Shown: piece after piece, positions 49,879 through 62,622 of the stretch
How positions within the stretch are numbered: position 1 is the first letter of the stretch
How the letters are laid out: each line of letters begins with the position of its first letter
Assembly: GCF_016545825.1 (NCBI RefSeq)
Contig: NC_052619.1
Coordinates: forward strand, 7,455,501 to 7,519,500
Reading direction: 5' to 3'
Source of the DNA: Eucalyptus grandis
Lineage: Eukaryota > Streptophyta > Magnoliopsida > Myrtales > Myrtaceae
DNA length: 64,000 bases
The notes under the pieces: generated by a model
What the model was told of the DNA's origin: nothing
Databases searched by the model: none
The model's input: the letters and a program-made list of their open reading frames with translations, nothing else
Program-made: the position numbers and the translations under genes

Positions 49879-50314
49879 ATTCTAACCTTATATAATGATT
49901 TATGCATTCAAATGTCGTTTATAAAAGTATCCCTTCATTCAAGGTTAGTGACACCCCATTGACCACGAGGGGGGCCCATTAGCCCTCATTTAGTGGCTGA
50001 CAAGGGCCGTGATGCCTATGTAGCCCTCAGTTAAAAAAAATCCAAAAAAATATTGAAAAATTAAACAAAAGATCAATGTCATCACTGCTCATGCCACTTA
50101 AAGCCATAGGTGTCCATCTTAGTGATTTTCGACCAAAATTGATTGAATGGACTTAATTGATAAAACGTGAAAATGTTTATGATTAGATTAACATAATCGA
50201 AAGGTTTGAGACTGAATTGATACAAGTATAATAGATTTATCAGTAATTTTTCATTCTAACCTTATATAATGATTTCTGCATTCAAATGTCGTTTATAAAA
50301 GTATCCCTTCATTC
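49567..50314. repeat. 374-bp tandem duplication
   Basis: AAGGTTAGTGACACCCCATT at 49567 recurs at 49941, with nearly identical following sequence through TAAAAGTATCCCTTCATTC. Copy 1 of the block (near 20580) has one unit. Very few mismatches by eye, so the event is recent relative to the block duplication. Confidence 0.92.
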
Positions 50315-50989
50315 AAATGTTGTCCCGTGTTCTCGTTTACTTTGAGAGAGTCGTGGAGGCTGACTTGTATCTTGGAAGTTATTTGCTTGCATTTAATAGT
50401 TGGTGCGTTTAGAGTGCTAGGAAAATGCTTTCAAACGTACCTCAACCAGTAACAGTTCTCTTTTCAACTTCTTGTTCGTACAAATGCTTAAGTATGTAGA
50501 GAGTGAAGACTAACACCCCACCCTCATGTCGGCATTGTCATGAATGTTCCATACCTAGCAAGAAATGTTCGATGTTAGCTAGTTAGTACCTTAGACTCGA
50601 AGGTTTAAGGTTGAAGAGCTTGTTGTTGTGACACTTCCAAAGTATGAAAGTCTCTATATGCAAGATACGTCATAAATGCTCAATGTAAAATCTGAGCATA
50701 AATTTATTTACAACATATCTCAAATTCGTAATATCGTTAAAAACAGAAATCCTCTTTCGTCTTTAGGGTTGTCGTTCTTGTGATTCATTGTTGCTAATGT
50801 CTGTTCAAGTCACGCTTGCATGCATCAACTTAGGGGTTGGGGCCTCTTACATACTTGTCTAGCTAGACATTTGGCCCCCATCAAAAAATTTATTTCCCTA
50901 AGAGGATGCTAGTTGTTTGGCTGGTCAATCTCTTCTTGTCAAATCATTAGCCTTTACCATGTGCATGACGACCGGTTCCAACCCAACAT

Positions 50990-50994
50990 TGGGA
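50990..50994. repeat. Left target-site duplication of the 5.2-kb LTR element
   Basis: TGGGA, repeated at 56221-56225. The empty site is in copy 1 around 22007 (CAACATTGGGAAACACC). Confidence 0.9.
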
Positions 50995-51500
50995 TGTAGA
51001 AAATTATTCACATAAACAACTAATCAATCAAGAAGAAACTGATCTATATATGATTGTAAAACACCAAAATCAATAAACACAGCGGAATTAAAGCGTACCT
51101 GTATGAGCCATTGCTTCACTTGAAGAAAAATAGATCACTCTGATAATCAGAGATCTATCGGAATGCCAAATCTTCATTTCTATTACCTATTTCAGTATAG
51201 TAGCTTTCAATGAGATTAAAGCAACTGATAGGTATAATCTACCCTTCTATAGGTTAGAGAGGGGACCTAGCAAACCCTAATCAACAGCGTGTCAACTGGA
51301 CACTTCCCATTATGGGCTTCAGTTAAACACATTTGTCTACATTTTGCTGCTCAACTAGGCTCATTATTAATAGATGCCAATACCCAATTCAATCATATTA
51401 CTGTAGGATTCAACAAATATTGGAATATCAATTAACCTGATTATTTAAAATAGAAAATCAATTAATTAATGTAAGCCAATATTATAAGAAATTTCCAACA
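50995..51500 (-). repeat. 3' LTR (left) of the 5.2-kb element
   Basis: 506 bp, ends TGTAGA/CCAACA on the plus strand. Defined by comparison with 55695-56220 and by the flanking TGGGA. Confidence 0.9.
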
Positions 51501-52056
51501 TTCTCACACTTGGGCTACATTAATTAACTTATTTTATTTTGAAAAAGGTTTTATATTGAAAACGATACTATCGAGTTAATAACTGAAAATTTTGTTTTAT
51601 GTGGCCACAATTTTAAAAAATAATATTCCAATAACGGCATCTCAAAATTAATCTAATCCTATATAAGCTCAGTATAGGACTATGGGGATCAATGTGTTAA
51701 GAAAATACTACAACATATGACGTTCCATAATCACATATAATAAGTATTATATTTTCATAGATCATGGCCCTAGTAGTGTAGTAAGAAATAGTGCTAACAT
51801 GTGATCAAAATATACACTATTTCTTATTGATCCTTAATGCAATTCCTCAACGACATGAAACTGCATTAACACGATTTCTAAACAACATGAAATTGCATGA
51901 CTATGTCATAGTCCAACATGAGATCTCATAAACAGTGACATCTAGTCATCTTTAAATTAAAATTTGTTTAAAGATATTGTTTTATACTTCCATTTCTCAA
52001 TAAGATCAATTATGGGCAATAAACAATTCATAAAAAATAATTAGTACATTATAAAC

Positions 52057-52355
52057 TCCCATTTGGGCAGAGTATATAATACACCATTATTTCCCACATC
52101 ATGAAGTTTATAAAGTAACAATAAGGAGAATTATGTATAATTGTCAAGGATCAATCCCGTTTGGGCAGACAAATCCTTTAAATTATGCATCTCCATAATA
52201 TCAACAAGAGATGAATTACATATAATTTTCAAAACATTTATCCCTTTTGGGCAGATAAATATTTTTCAATTATACATCCCCATCTTTCAAATATAGGAAT
52301 TAGTCTTCATACTATTTTCGAAATTAATATACACAATAACCCCCTTTGGGCGAGT
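52057..52355. repeat. Four imperfect repeats with a TTTGGGCAGA core
   Basis: TCCCATTTGGGCAGA (52057), TCCCGTTTGGGCAGA (52155), TCCCTTTTGGGCAGA (52241) and a variant CCCCTTTGGGCGAG (52340), spaced 86-99 bp, each followed by an AT-rich stretch with ATTATNCATC-like sequence. They lie just inside the 3' LTR. Confidence 0.8.
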
Positions 52356-55300
52356 AATTATATATACTAATTTTTTATCAGTAGGGAACTCCAAAAATTT
52401 ATGCCCAAAATTCATCAAACAATATGAAACACTTTACAACATGTGCTTCCAAAGATCATAATGCATTTTTCAAGCAAAATTTTTTGCCACAAATATTTTT
52501 TTTCTTTTTTTTTTAAAGTTTAAGTTTAAAGGCATGTGTCCCAACTTAGTTATACACTTGAGAATTGTAGAAGCTATTTGCAGTCTCTAATCTCTACAAC
52601 ACTCAGCCCTCACCTCTTTACGGCTGCCCCTCTACATCAGACATTTACTCCACCAAAGAACCACTAAAATCACTAGCCACGAGGTGTTGCTCACCGTGAT
52701 AACATCCTGTGACAACAAAGATAGGCAATAGGAGACTCTTAAGAGGCTACAATAGCAAAAAAATCCTCATTCTTATGATGGAACGCAACTTCGTCGCAAT
52801 ATCATCACTGACGAGGCATTGCTCCATCAAGATATCTTTCAATTAACGGAGGATCTCCAAACACAGATCAACGCCATTCGACATTGACAAGAACAACTAT
52901 TCACATCACATAGCATTAACCAGAGGAACACCCACATCAAGAAAAAGAAAAACCAATATAAGTCTAGTCTAGAATCCTATGTGACTATTTGAATAGTAGT
53001 ATTGTCGAATCTAACTTTTCTAATAGTTAAACATCAAAAAGACACTCATATGAAATTTTTAGAAGAAAATCTGCAATCAAAATAGTCGTTCCTAGGGTTT
53101 TGTTACCAAACTGTATAAAACTAAAATAGTTTTAGCACTTCTAATGGCTAATCCTCATTATCTACTTACAATAATTTTATTCTGATGGTGTGAACTGCAA
53201 ACGTGATGCAGGATAATGGATCCCACGCAACAGGTGTTTCTATTGCATTTAAGAACTGCTGTTAGGCTATCAGCATCTCATATCTATTGTGCTACTTATA
53301 CACATTGTAATCATAAAATCACTAGCCACAACATCAACACATTACCCTGGTAAATCATAAAGACGGAATTAAAGGACAACCCAAGAATTGGCCTCGCTCA
53401 TGCTACCCAAAAAGACCACCCCTTTTTTTTTTTTCCTTTTTTGGCTAACATGACCTAACCGTAATTGGCCTCTGCCACCCCACCTAGAATCCAAAACTCA
53501 TGTAACTTTACATCATGAAGAGAATCTCCAAACCCTGTAAAAAACCATAAGACCATCACCACAACGAGAAAAACCATCACTAACGATCTCCGATTCCCAC
53601 GGAATCATCCGCTTCCATCTAGCTACAAACGCCTCACACAAAACCAGAACTACTCAAGAAGCCATCGTTCCGACTACTTTTCCCTACTGCTCAGCCAAAA
53701 TGGAGATCCCATAAAGAATAATCAAATCATACACTCAATTCACACACAAATCAAAATCCCCGGCGAGCATGCCACTTATTCTCACGCAAAACCACCTGAA
53801 GTAATAAAATCCCTAGTCCCAGCAGCATTAAAGTGCCAAAGAAGAACAATGCTCAAAAGTAAATCCACATCCGCACGCCATATTGCAAACGAAGAACCAC
53901 CTCAATGAATCACATTCCAATCGAATCCGAACTCAAAAAAACCCCCCACAACTCCCTGACACCCGAAACAGGAGCCCTAGGGTTTTGCGAGGGGGGTGAA
54001 TCGGACGTGCTCGTCGTCGGTGGGTTTCCGGTGTTTCGTGCATGAATCATTAGAAAATCTAATATTTTGATGTCCAATCTACTCAATGTGAATGCATTAT
54101 TTTAATTCAATTAAACAAACACCGTCAGCTCCTCCCCGCCATAAACACGGCCCCAGGGCATAAAAGAAGGAAGACCCTTCATTCCACAGTTTCCAGAACA
54201 TTACTTTAAAAAAAAAAAAAACTTTTGATTCAAGGGATCAACTTAACCCTTGAACAGGCTCACAAAACAAAAGAATCTTCGCAAACCCATCATCCAAAAA
54301 CGCCGAATGTCAGCATCTAACAGGGTCGTTGCACCAAAACAAGAATGCAAAACATGCGGATAAGAGGCTATCAATAGCAAAGCAATCCAAATCCATACTC
54401 GTACTCATCCCATATCAACCCATCCGAGAAAAAACCAAATCAATTATCGAACCGATCATGCCAAAACAATCATGTCACTGAAGTAATGAACATGAAGCAA
54501 TGGTTTTCCAAATTAAGATTTCGAAATCTAGAGAACAGAGAGGAAGGTGGGGGCTTACTTGATGCAACAAAAGGATGCTAAAACACATATAACAATATTC
54601 ATGCAACGATTTATAACGAACATCAATCAATTGCAAGTAATTTGAAAATTTTAGAACTTTTTCACTATCAAACAAATCCCAGCAAAAATCTGCATAGATG
54701 AAGCACATGTGACTCGAGAGAACTACTTAATATTGCTTAATCAATGCGAAACACATAAATGCGGTCAGTGGACACAGGTCACATGATTTGGGCAAAACGC
54801 TATACAAGCAATTAATGCAACCAAATCTTTTTATTGGAAGATTTCCCAGAACTCAATTATGTCAGCAGTGCAGAATGATCAACTGGCTACTAAACAACAC
54901 AACCGTCAATCATCTTTCTCAATCAAATAAATTCCACCGAGTTGCCAAATTTCCCTACTCCATTATAACTCAAAAGTTGAACAGAAGGGCCAAGCCATCA
55001 CATGACAAAAATAAAAGAACCCATGATGTTAGCAATGTGACAGAATGAGAACACTACAAGGAACCATCAAACAAGATCAATTGTAAAGGAACGCAAGAAC
55101 AAGAAAATCTCCCATGCGCGGAGCAATTTCTGCAATATTTACTATGGCCACCCAACATGTAGCGAATATTTCGGATATTGAAGACAATATTTCGCAATCC
55201 ACATAACCCAGAAACTGATTCTAACAGACGAGCCCCAAAACAACAAACGTGAACACGAGCAAATAACAAAATGGAAAGCGCGGATACAACTCGGGAGCAA

Positions 55301-55694
55301 ACAAACATTGTACGAGAATTTTCCCAAAAAAAAAAAACAATCAGCTACAATAATCTCCAAACCAACTGTTGCTACTGTTGAATTGAAGAGAAAAACAAAG
55401 GTAACACTTAAAATTCTAGGTCCTTTTTTTTTTTTTTATGTATAAACCCTAGAATTTCAAACTTAAAATTCTCAATCAATTCTCAACGAAACCATACAAA
55501 TTATATATGGTTGGAAAGATCTTGACATGTAGAATAAAAGCCCTGAGGTTTCAAGATCAATCGAGCAAAAAAAAAAAAAAATCCACATGAAAAAGTAACG
55601 CCCATATTCGGCTCAAAAAGGAAAAATTCGAATTTTGTTTATAAAAAAAAAAAAATTGGGTTCTATAATCATATATGACTAGCTCGATACCACA

Positions 55695-56220
55695 TGTAGA
55701 AAATTATTCACATAAACAACTAATCAATCAAGAAGAACGGATCCATATATGATTGTAAAACACTGAGATCAATAAATACAACAAAATTAAAGCATACCTG
55801 CATGAGCCATTGTTCCACTTGAAGAAAAATAGATCACTTTGATAATCAAAGATCTATCGGAATGTCAGATCTTCCTCTTTATGACCTATTTCGATATAAC
55901 AACTTTCAATGGGATTAAAGTAACTTTTAATGGGATTAAAGCAACTGATAGGTATAATCTACCCTTTTATAGGCTAGAGAGGGGACCTACCAAACTCTAA
56001 TCAACAGCATGTCAATTGGGCCATTCCCATTACGGGTTTCAGTTAAACACAATTGCCTACACTTTGCTGCTCAATTAGGCTCGTTATTAATAGATACCAA
56101 TACCAAATTCAATCAGATCATTGTAGCGTTCAATAAATATTGAAATATCCATTAACCCGATTATTTAAAATATAAAATCAATTAATTCATGTAAGCCCAT
56201 ATTATAAGAAATTTCTAACA
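55695..56220 (-). repeat. 5' LTR (right) of the 5.2-kb element
   Basis: 526 bp. Contains an extra 21-bp direct duplication around AACTTTTAATGGGATTAAAG, which accounts for its greater length than the left LTR. Confidence 0.9.
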
Positions 56221-57417
56221 TGGGAAACACCCGGACACAAAACCCAAAGCTTCAAACCCACTTCAAGCGATCAATCAGTCGTTCTGTCCTAGAGCTCCTC
56301 ACATGAACGTTTTACAAAGAGAAAACTCATGGCGCATGCAAATATCACGTGCACGCTAGCGATATACTGATATCTTCTCATTCATTGCTCTCTCTTTCTT
56401 TCTTTCTTCTCTCTGAATCATTGCTTGGTCTCGATGCAAATGAGACAAGGATGGGACGTTTCTTGCCGTCTAGTATATTCGAACCGAGTTGGAGACCATG
56501 GTCCCAAGATGAGCGGGCCACTCGTGCATGTGGATCATATCATGAAGTCCGAGCTGTGGCTGCAAATTGGCAGTCCATATGTAGGTTGGGAGATGGAAGT
56601 TATGTGCATTAAATAGAGAATTATGGCGGAAATGTTTTTGCTTATTCAGCTGATCAAAAGATGATGCTGAGAAGCACCCGCATCGGTTCCAAAGAGGGTC
56701 CATTTATTTATTTACTTATTTATTCAGTTGATTAGTTGTTTATTTAGATATTTATTTGTTTTGGGGAAAAAGGTCGATTCAGTTTGTTTATTTCATTAAT
56801 TGTCCACTTGGTCAATGAGTGAGAAATGACTTTGCTGCGTGGTCAAAGCCAGCTGGGGTTGGCTTCCGTATTAAATTTCTCGTATCTGTCACCCGCCATC
56901 GCCCCAAGTGATACATCAAATTAATGGATGGACTCTTGCGTCTATAACCTAAGAAATTGGTCTTTTTAGTCAGCTTATACATGTCCTGATCGTGTATTAA
57001 TTTGCTTCCGAAAGTAGCTTATATCCTAACACTGAGAAATGCTAACAATGCTGAAACATCATCTCCAATGTTTAGCGGATGACTATCACTTATTTCAACG
57101 AATCTTGCTAAAGCATTAAAGTGAAATTTAGTGGAGAAGTTAATATTTCTATTGCTCGTTGGAGTAGTCGACCTTACGGAGCGGATGCGGTTGGGGTTTA
57201 TTTTGTGTATGTAATGCTGCAATCATTAATATATCATAAGATTATTACGTTTGGAAAAGGTAAATGGGATGTTAACTTTGCAATTGATTGAGTTGTTCCT
57301 TCTGTATTTTCCAAATCTAGAGATTCATAGCCTTGATAATCATCGATATAAGTGCAAGCTCAATAAGTAAATGAGTCAAATATATGCCAGAGTCTGATAG
57401 CCTTTGTTGGGGGACAA

Positions 57418-57680
57418 ACTTTAGAAAAATTACCAAAAAAAAAAAAAAAAAAAAAAACATAAATCTATCGTATAGCAGTTAATTCAGTCAATACTTTTTT
57501 ATTGTACTAATTTAATTAGTCTTAAACCTTTTGACGATTTATTAATGTAGTCATCCATATCAATTTTGGCCTAAAATTATTGATATGGATGCCGGCTATC
57601 TTACGTGCCATTGTCGGCGTTGACATAGATAATTTTTATAATATTTTTTATTTTTCTGATTTTTTTAATTTCATAAAGTG
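57418..57680. repeat. Relic of the MITE-like family, block 2 copy
   Basis: Counterpart of 23220-23480, with an A22-like run and GATGCCGGCTATCTTACGTG. Shared by both blocks, so it predates the duplication. Confidence 0.5.
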
Positions 57681-57859
57681 AATTTTGTAAAGCACAAAAT
57701 AAATATCCAGGATGGTCTACATAGTCCAAATTTTATAAAAACCAAAAAAAAAGAAAAAAAAGAGGAGAGAAATACAAAGCAAAACCGAAATCCAATTTCC
57801 ATACACAACACAATATTGATGACTTGGAAATGTATACAATGCGAATGCGTAGTGCACGT

Positions 57860-58996
57860 TGTAAGAAGATGAAGAAAAACAGAGAAAAACAGAGAGATTG
57901 AAGAACTCGAGATTTGGAGAGAATATTTTTGTGTATTATGTATTCTTCAATGAATAGAATCGATGTACATCTTCAGTAGTTATAATACAAGATTGAGAAT
58001 GAACCAGGAAATGAATGATCCTAAAAATCAATCTATTCTAGATCTAATCTTAATTGATCTGTACAAATCAGATTAGAATCAATCAAATATTCTGTAAAGA
58101 TGCGTATCTTCCAACACTCCCCCTCAAGCTGGTGGCTTGTATATGTCTAAGACACCTAGCTTGTTCAGAAGATATGCGTGCTGTCTTTGACACAGAGGTT
58201 TGGTGAAGATATCTGCAGGCTGTTCTGTTGTTCCAATTCCTCTCGTTTCAATGACTCCCTCTAAAATCTTGTCTCCTGTAAAGTGGCAGTCTACCTCTAT
58301 ATGCTTGGTTCTTTCATGCACTATAGGGTTTGCTGCAAGTTTCAAGGCTGCATCATTGTCACAGAATAGCTTTGTTGCCCCTTGTATCTGTATTCCAAGA
58401 TCCTTAAGAAGACCCCGAATCCATACTATCTGACAAGTGGTTTTGGCCATGGCTCGATACTCTACTTCAGCTGAAGATAAAGAAACAATGGTCTACTTTT
58501 TAGTCTTCCAAGAGAGTAAAGAATCTCCTAATTTGATGCAATATCCAGTGACAGATCTTCGACTCATGGGACAAGTTGCATAGTCTGCATCACAATATGC
58601 TGTCATCTCCATGTTGCATTTTCTGGACAAGAGTATTCCAAGACCTGGACATTTCTTCAGATATTTCACAACTTTAAATGCAGCATTAAGATGTGATTGC
58701 TTCGGACTGTGCATGAACTGACTAAGAGTCTGCACTGCATAAGAGATGTCAGGCCTAGTCATTGTCAGATATATGAGCTTTCCAACAAGTCTTTGATAGC
58801 TTGAAGGATCTTCCAAAATGAAGTCATCTTCTTGAGAAATTCTCTTATCATAATCTGCGGTTGTCAATTTAGTGTTCTGTTCAATGGGAATAACAGCTGG
58901 CTTGCAACCTGACAACCCTGTTTCTGAAATAATCTCCAATATGAATTTTCGCCGACTAAGCGAAATTCCTTGTTCAGAATGGGCAATTTCAATACC
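57860..58996 (-). mobile_element. Truncated Ty1/Copia retrotransposon: 3' LTR plus end of pol
   Basis: Read on the minus strand. A 257-bp LTR (57860-58116, TGTTGGAAGATACG to CTTCTTACA) is preceded by a purine tract CTTGAGGGGGAG. Before it is the end of a Copia pol: the RNase H-like part with FCDNDAALKLAANP, ERTKHIEVDCHF and the terminal QPADIFTKPL, and upstream the end of the RT region with SYAVQTLSQFMHSPK. A TAG at 58493-58495 interrupts the frame between these parts, so it is dead. The 5' LTR, gag, integrase and most of RT are missing. The insertion is absent at 23660 in block 1. No target-site duplication remains, and two bases (GG) present in block 1 are missing. Confidence 0.9.
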
Positions 58997-59617
58997 ACCC
59001 ATTTGCTGTGTTAGCAGCTGTGCACTAATCTGCTGGGGACACTTATCGTGTCTAAGTAGTAAGTAGGCATTTGCCAGCTAGCTTTCCCATTGATGAGAAG
59101 TGGGGGAGGATCATGGCTGGTCCACATTGATCCTCCTCCTTTCTTGGGGTCAGAAACTAAAGATGGAGGGGGGCCTTTAGGCCTTTCATTACATTTGAGT
59201 GAATTTCTCTCTTTACCAAAGATAATAACTTGATTTTAATCCATAATTAAATTGTTCACTATGAACCAATTGAAGTGAATTCTCTAAATTTCAAAAAAGA
59301 AAAAGAAAAAGGATTTACATTGTAAGTTTACATCCTCGAGAGACACACATTCTCTCTCTCTCAGCCTCAGGTTCGGGCTCATTGGCCTTGGGTTAGAGCT
59401 CACAACATCGGGTCATAAGCGGCAAGCTCAGCTCCAACGTTGTTGGCCTTGCCGCCATGAACTCCTTCACCTCATTAGTGGAGGGAGCTCCGGAGAAACG
59501 CTCACGAGTGCAACCCATTGGGGGTAACTGATGGGGGTTGAATGGTACAACGGTGGGAGGGATGTGACGACAAGTTGGCAGCGGAGGTGGGGTACAATGA
59601 CAGAGAAGGAACGTGGG

Positions 59618-59619
<2 letters not shown>

Positions 59620-59683
<64 letters not shown>
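59620..59683. repeat. (AG)n microsatellite, about 30 units
   Basis: Uninterrupted AG/GA run. The same place in block 1 (24271-24286) has about eight units. Confidence 0.95.
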
Positions 59684-59687
<4 letters not shown>

Positions 59688-59771
59688 ATAATATTAAAGT
59701 TCGTGTGTAGAATTTTCTGCATGAACTTTGACAGAATGAGTGATTAGATGGTTCTTATGTAATTTCCAACT

Positions 59772-59776
59772 TTAAA
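59772..59776. repeat. Left target-site duplication of the 3.5-kb solo LTR
   Basis: TTAAA, repeated at 63302-63306. Block 1 reads AACTTTAAAGGATTTCAACC without interruption. Confidence 0.8.
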
Positions 59777-60835
59777 TGTGGCATCCCAAAATTTATGACG
59801 ACCTCTAGTTACATTAAAGTCTATGAATAGGTGATGGAAGTACCATTAAGTTATTTTATAGCCATTTAATCCATAATTTGCAATAAGATTTATGGTCAAG
59901 CTTTTAATGGATAATTATGTGATAGGAAAGAAAATTCTATCATTGGCCATGTGTATTATAAATTGGAATTTATGGATTTGTGACTACAAGTTTTATGGCC
60001 TATTATTTTTGCAAGTTAGGTATTTATTTAAGTGGAAAATGTTAATGGATGATCAAGGTTGGTGCTATAGGACAATTTGATAAAGAAGACTTTGTTCTTG
60101 ACTATGCACTTTATAGATTTGATTTTATGGGTTAATGTCACAAAGTCTTTTGGCCATTTTATTATGCAATTAGGTATTTATTTAAATGAGGATTAAGATG
60201 GATTATCAAAAATAAATATGGGCCATTTAAGTTTGGACCTTAGGCCCAAATGAGTTGGGCCTAAAGTGGGCCAAGAGGCCCGGCCCAAGGAGCCCATGAA
60301 GTGGTCGACCAAGCTGGGCCAAGATTGGCCCAAGAAGAAGGCCCATCAACCTTGCATGTAATCGGACAAGTGGAGGCACGCCCACTGCATGGACGTGCAA
60401 AGTGTCTTCATCCTTGGGGCCACTTGTCACTTGCATGCAAAACCTAATGATTACAAGCAAATAAGAGAATAAAAGAAAAAGGGGGAGGGGGAATTCGACC
60501 AGAAGAGAGAGAGAGAGGTCTGTCGAGAGAGTGAGGCACCGAGAGAAAGGAAGAAGAGATTGTGTGAGGAAGAGCTGCCTGTCCGTCCGTGTGTTCGTCG
60601 CCGTCCGTGTGCCGTTGTTTGCTCGGTACAAAGGCAATTTGGGATCTATATTCTGCTCTTGCATGTTGTGTCTTGCTTGTGTGTTTGAATGGTGGTGAAT
60701 CTCGGACGTTTAGGGTGCGAGAAACCGAAGCTTGAGTGTGTTGTTCTTGAAAATGTGTTCTGTTTTTGAGTGTGCCGCCTGACCCATAATTTTGTAGAGG
60801 CTTGCATGTGGGTTTCGAGTCGGATTTTGGCTTTG

Positions 60836-61450
60836 ACTTCTTCACGAAAGTTGTATACAACATCTCAAAGTATAACATACTAAAATTTGGGACAAAATGG
60901 CTGAGTTTTAAGGAGTGAAACCCTTTCTCTACGAAAATGCTAGATCTGGAACTGTTTTGTCGACCTCTTAGTGGTTTTGTGGGTTGCATGTCACTTTTTA
61001 CCGAGAATCTCACTTTTACTTCTTGATGAAAGTTTTATATAACATCCTGAAGATTAACATACTCAAATTTGAGGTAAAACGAGGTATCCTAGTGAAACAA
61101 TTTTCTTTTGAAGAGGGAAGATCTGGAAGTACGGTACGGGACTCCCGAGACTTCGTGGACTATATGGTGACTATCCTTTGATAATCTCACCTAGATCCCT
61201 TAATGAAAGTTGTAGGGGACCTCTCGAGGCAAAACATATCAAACTTTCAGAGAAAATGATGGAAGATAAGTAGGTGAAACCTTGATTTTTCAGAGACAGC
61301 TAAACTCCACTGTTTGGTACTAGGAACAGGAGCTTCGACCGTCTATAGTAAATTATATAGATCGAAAATGGCCTAGATGTCTTCATGAAAAATATACCTT
61401 AGGATCTTGTATATCACCTGGAAAAATTTCATAATTTTTGGAGGTCATTC
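60836..61450. repeat. Four degenerate direct repeats inside the long LTR
   Basis: Segments around TTCTTCACGAAAGTTGTATA (60838), CTTGATGAAAGTTTTATATA (61022), CTTAATGAAAGTTGTAGGG (61199) and CTTCATGAAAAATATACCTT (61380), about 180 bp apart, each followed by an ATACTAAAATTT- or CATACTCAAATTT-like phrase. Confidence 0.75.
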
Positions 61451-62451
61451 GAGTATTTTAATCGAAATATTTCAAGAACTGCGCAATCTGATTTTATCCG
61501 ACTTTTGCATGCTGTATTGTGTGAGCTATATCTTCTTGTGTGAGGCTCTTTTGGGCATGTGTTATTCATGAAATTGTTACCTTTATGTCTTGTCTATTAC
61601 ATGCTCTGATTTTATGATTTTTGAAGATCATATGGATATTTAATTTATATGTTTTCCAAAATTGTGCAAGCTGAATTTGGTAAATTTCAAAAAGACATGA
61701 TATTTGGATTATTCTAAGTTGTATGGACTCCATGGATTATATTGTCATTAGTGGTTGTATCTTGCTGCATGTATGATGATGATTGGAAATGCATATAAGA
61801 ATCAAATGATGAAAATGATCTTGTTTGCCATCACATCATATGTCATGTTGAAATTGAGCTATAATTGAAAATGTGAACTATGATAAGTGAGAAAGCCGTC
61901 GGAGGTGTGAGCCGATGATGCCCCGGGAGTGTTGGGATGCCCGGAATGTGGGGGTGCCGGATGCCCGGTGGCCTAGTGGCGTAATTTCGGAGGGTCCTAA
62001 GGAGTTTCGAGATACCCGGTGGTATACGGTACGTAATTCCAGAGGAGGGGGGATCCTGGTGGTATGTCGGTACATAATTCCGGAAGCCCTGGAGGTTTGT
62101 GCCCGGGGGGATTCCTCATGATGCTAGTTGGGATGCGAGATGCCCAGAATGTGGGGGGCCAAATGCCCGGTTGTATTTTTGAATACATGCCCGGAGTTTC
62201 CTCGCCATGCCTGGTTGGGTGCGATCGATGAATTGTGGGATGCAAACATTGGTCCCTGAAAAGAAAAACTGATAAGATCCTCGTGAAAGATAAGAATTGA
62301 AAATGAATCATGTGCATGGGTGTATGCATATGGCATGATGCATGATCGGCTTATGAAAATAAATTGATGCTATTTGATATTGAAAATGCGATCATGAAGG
62401 CATGAATGAGTCTCATGGTGATGTATGCTTGATAGCATGGATGATATGAAT

Positions 62452-62622
62452 CATGGATGTATGTGCACCTATGGCATGATGGTATGTGTGACATGATGAT
62501 GGTAAGTGCATGGATGTATGTGCACCTATGGCATGATGGTATGTGTGACATGATGATGGTAGGTGCATGGATGTATGTGCACCTATGGCATGATGGTACA
62601 TGTATGATATGACGGTGATGAT
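62452..62622. repeat. 57-bp tandem repeat, three units
   Basis: CATGGATGTATGTGCACCTA starts at 62452, 62509 and 62566, followed by TGGCATGATGGTA in each. Inside the long solo LTR. Confidence 0.92.

Larger units (their letters stand above)
50995..56220 (-). mobile_element. LTR retrotransposon with both LTRs but no recognisable gag-pol, 5.2 kb
   Basis: LTRs at 50995-51500 and 55695-56220 read TGTAGAAAATTATTC to CCAACA or CTAACA. On the minus strand they start TGTTGGAAATTTC or TGTTAGAAATTTC. A perfect 5-bp TGGGA duplication flanks it. A primer-binding site next to the right LTR (minus strand, TGGTATCGAGCTAG at about 55679-55692) is close to the initiator-Met tRNA site TGGTATCAGAGC, and a purine-rich stretch AAGTGTGAGAA abuts the left LTR, so the element reads right to left. 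The 4.2-kb interior has no protease, integrase, RT or RNase H signature in six frames. It is therefore non-autonomous (LARD-like) or badly decayed. LTRs differ at many sites, and the right one carries a 21-bp internal duplication near 55920. Confidence 0.88.

Noticed and set aside
54475..55360. Open frames of 72-86 codons inside the 5.2-kb LTR element
   Set aside because: No gag, protease, integrase or RT signature, and they overlap in conflicting frames.
60444..61013. 189-codon minus frame
   Set aside because: Inside the 3.5-kb solo LTR across its internal repeats; no domain.
62452..62622. Regularly spaced repeats considered as a CRISPR-like array
   Set aside because: Units are contiguous tandem copies without unique spacers, in a plant retrotransposon LTR.
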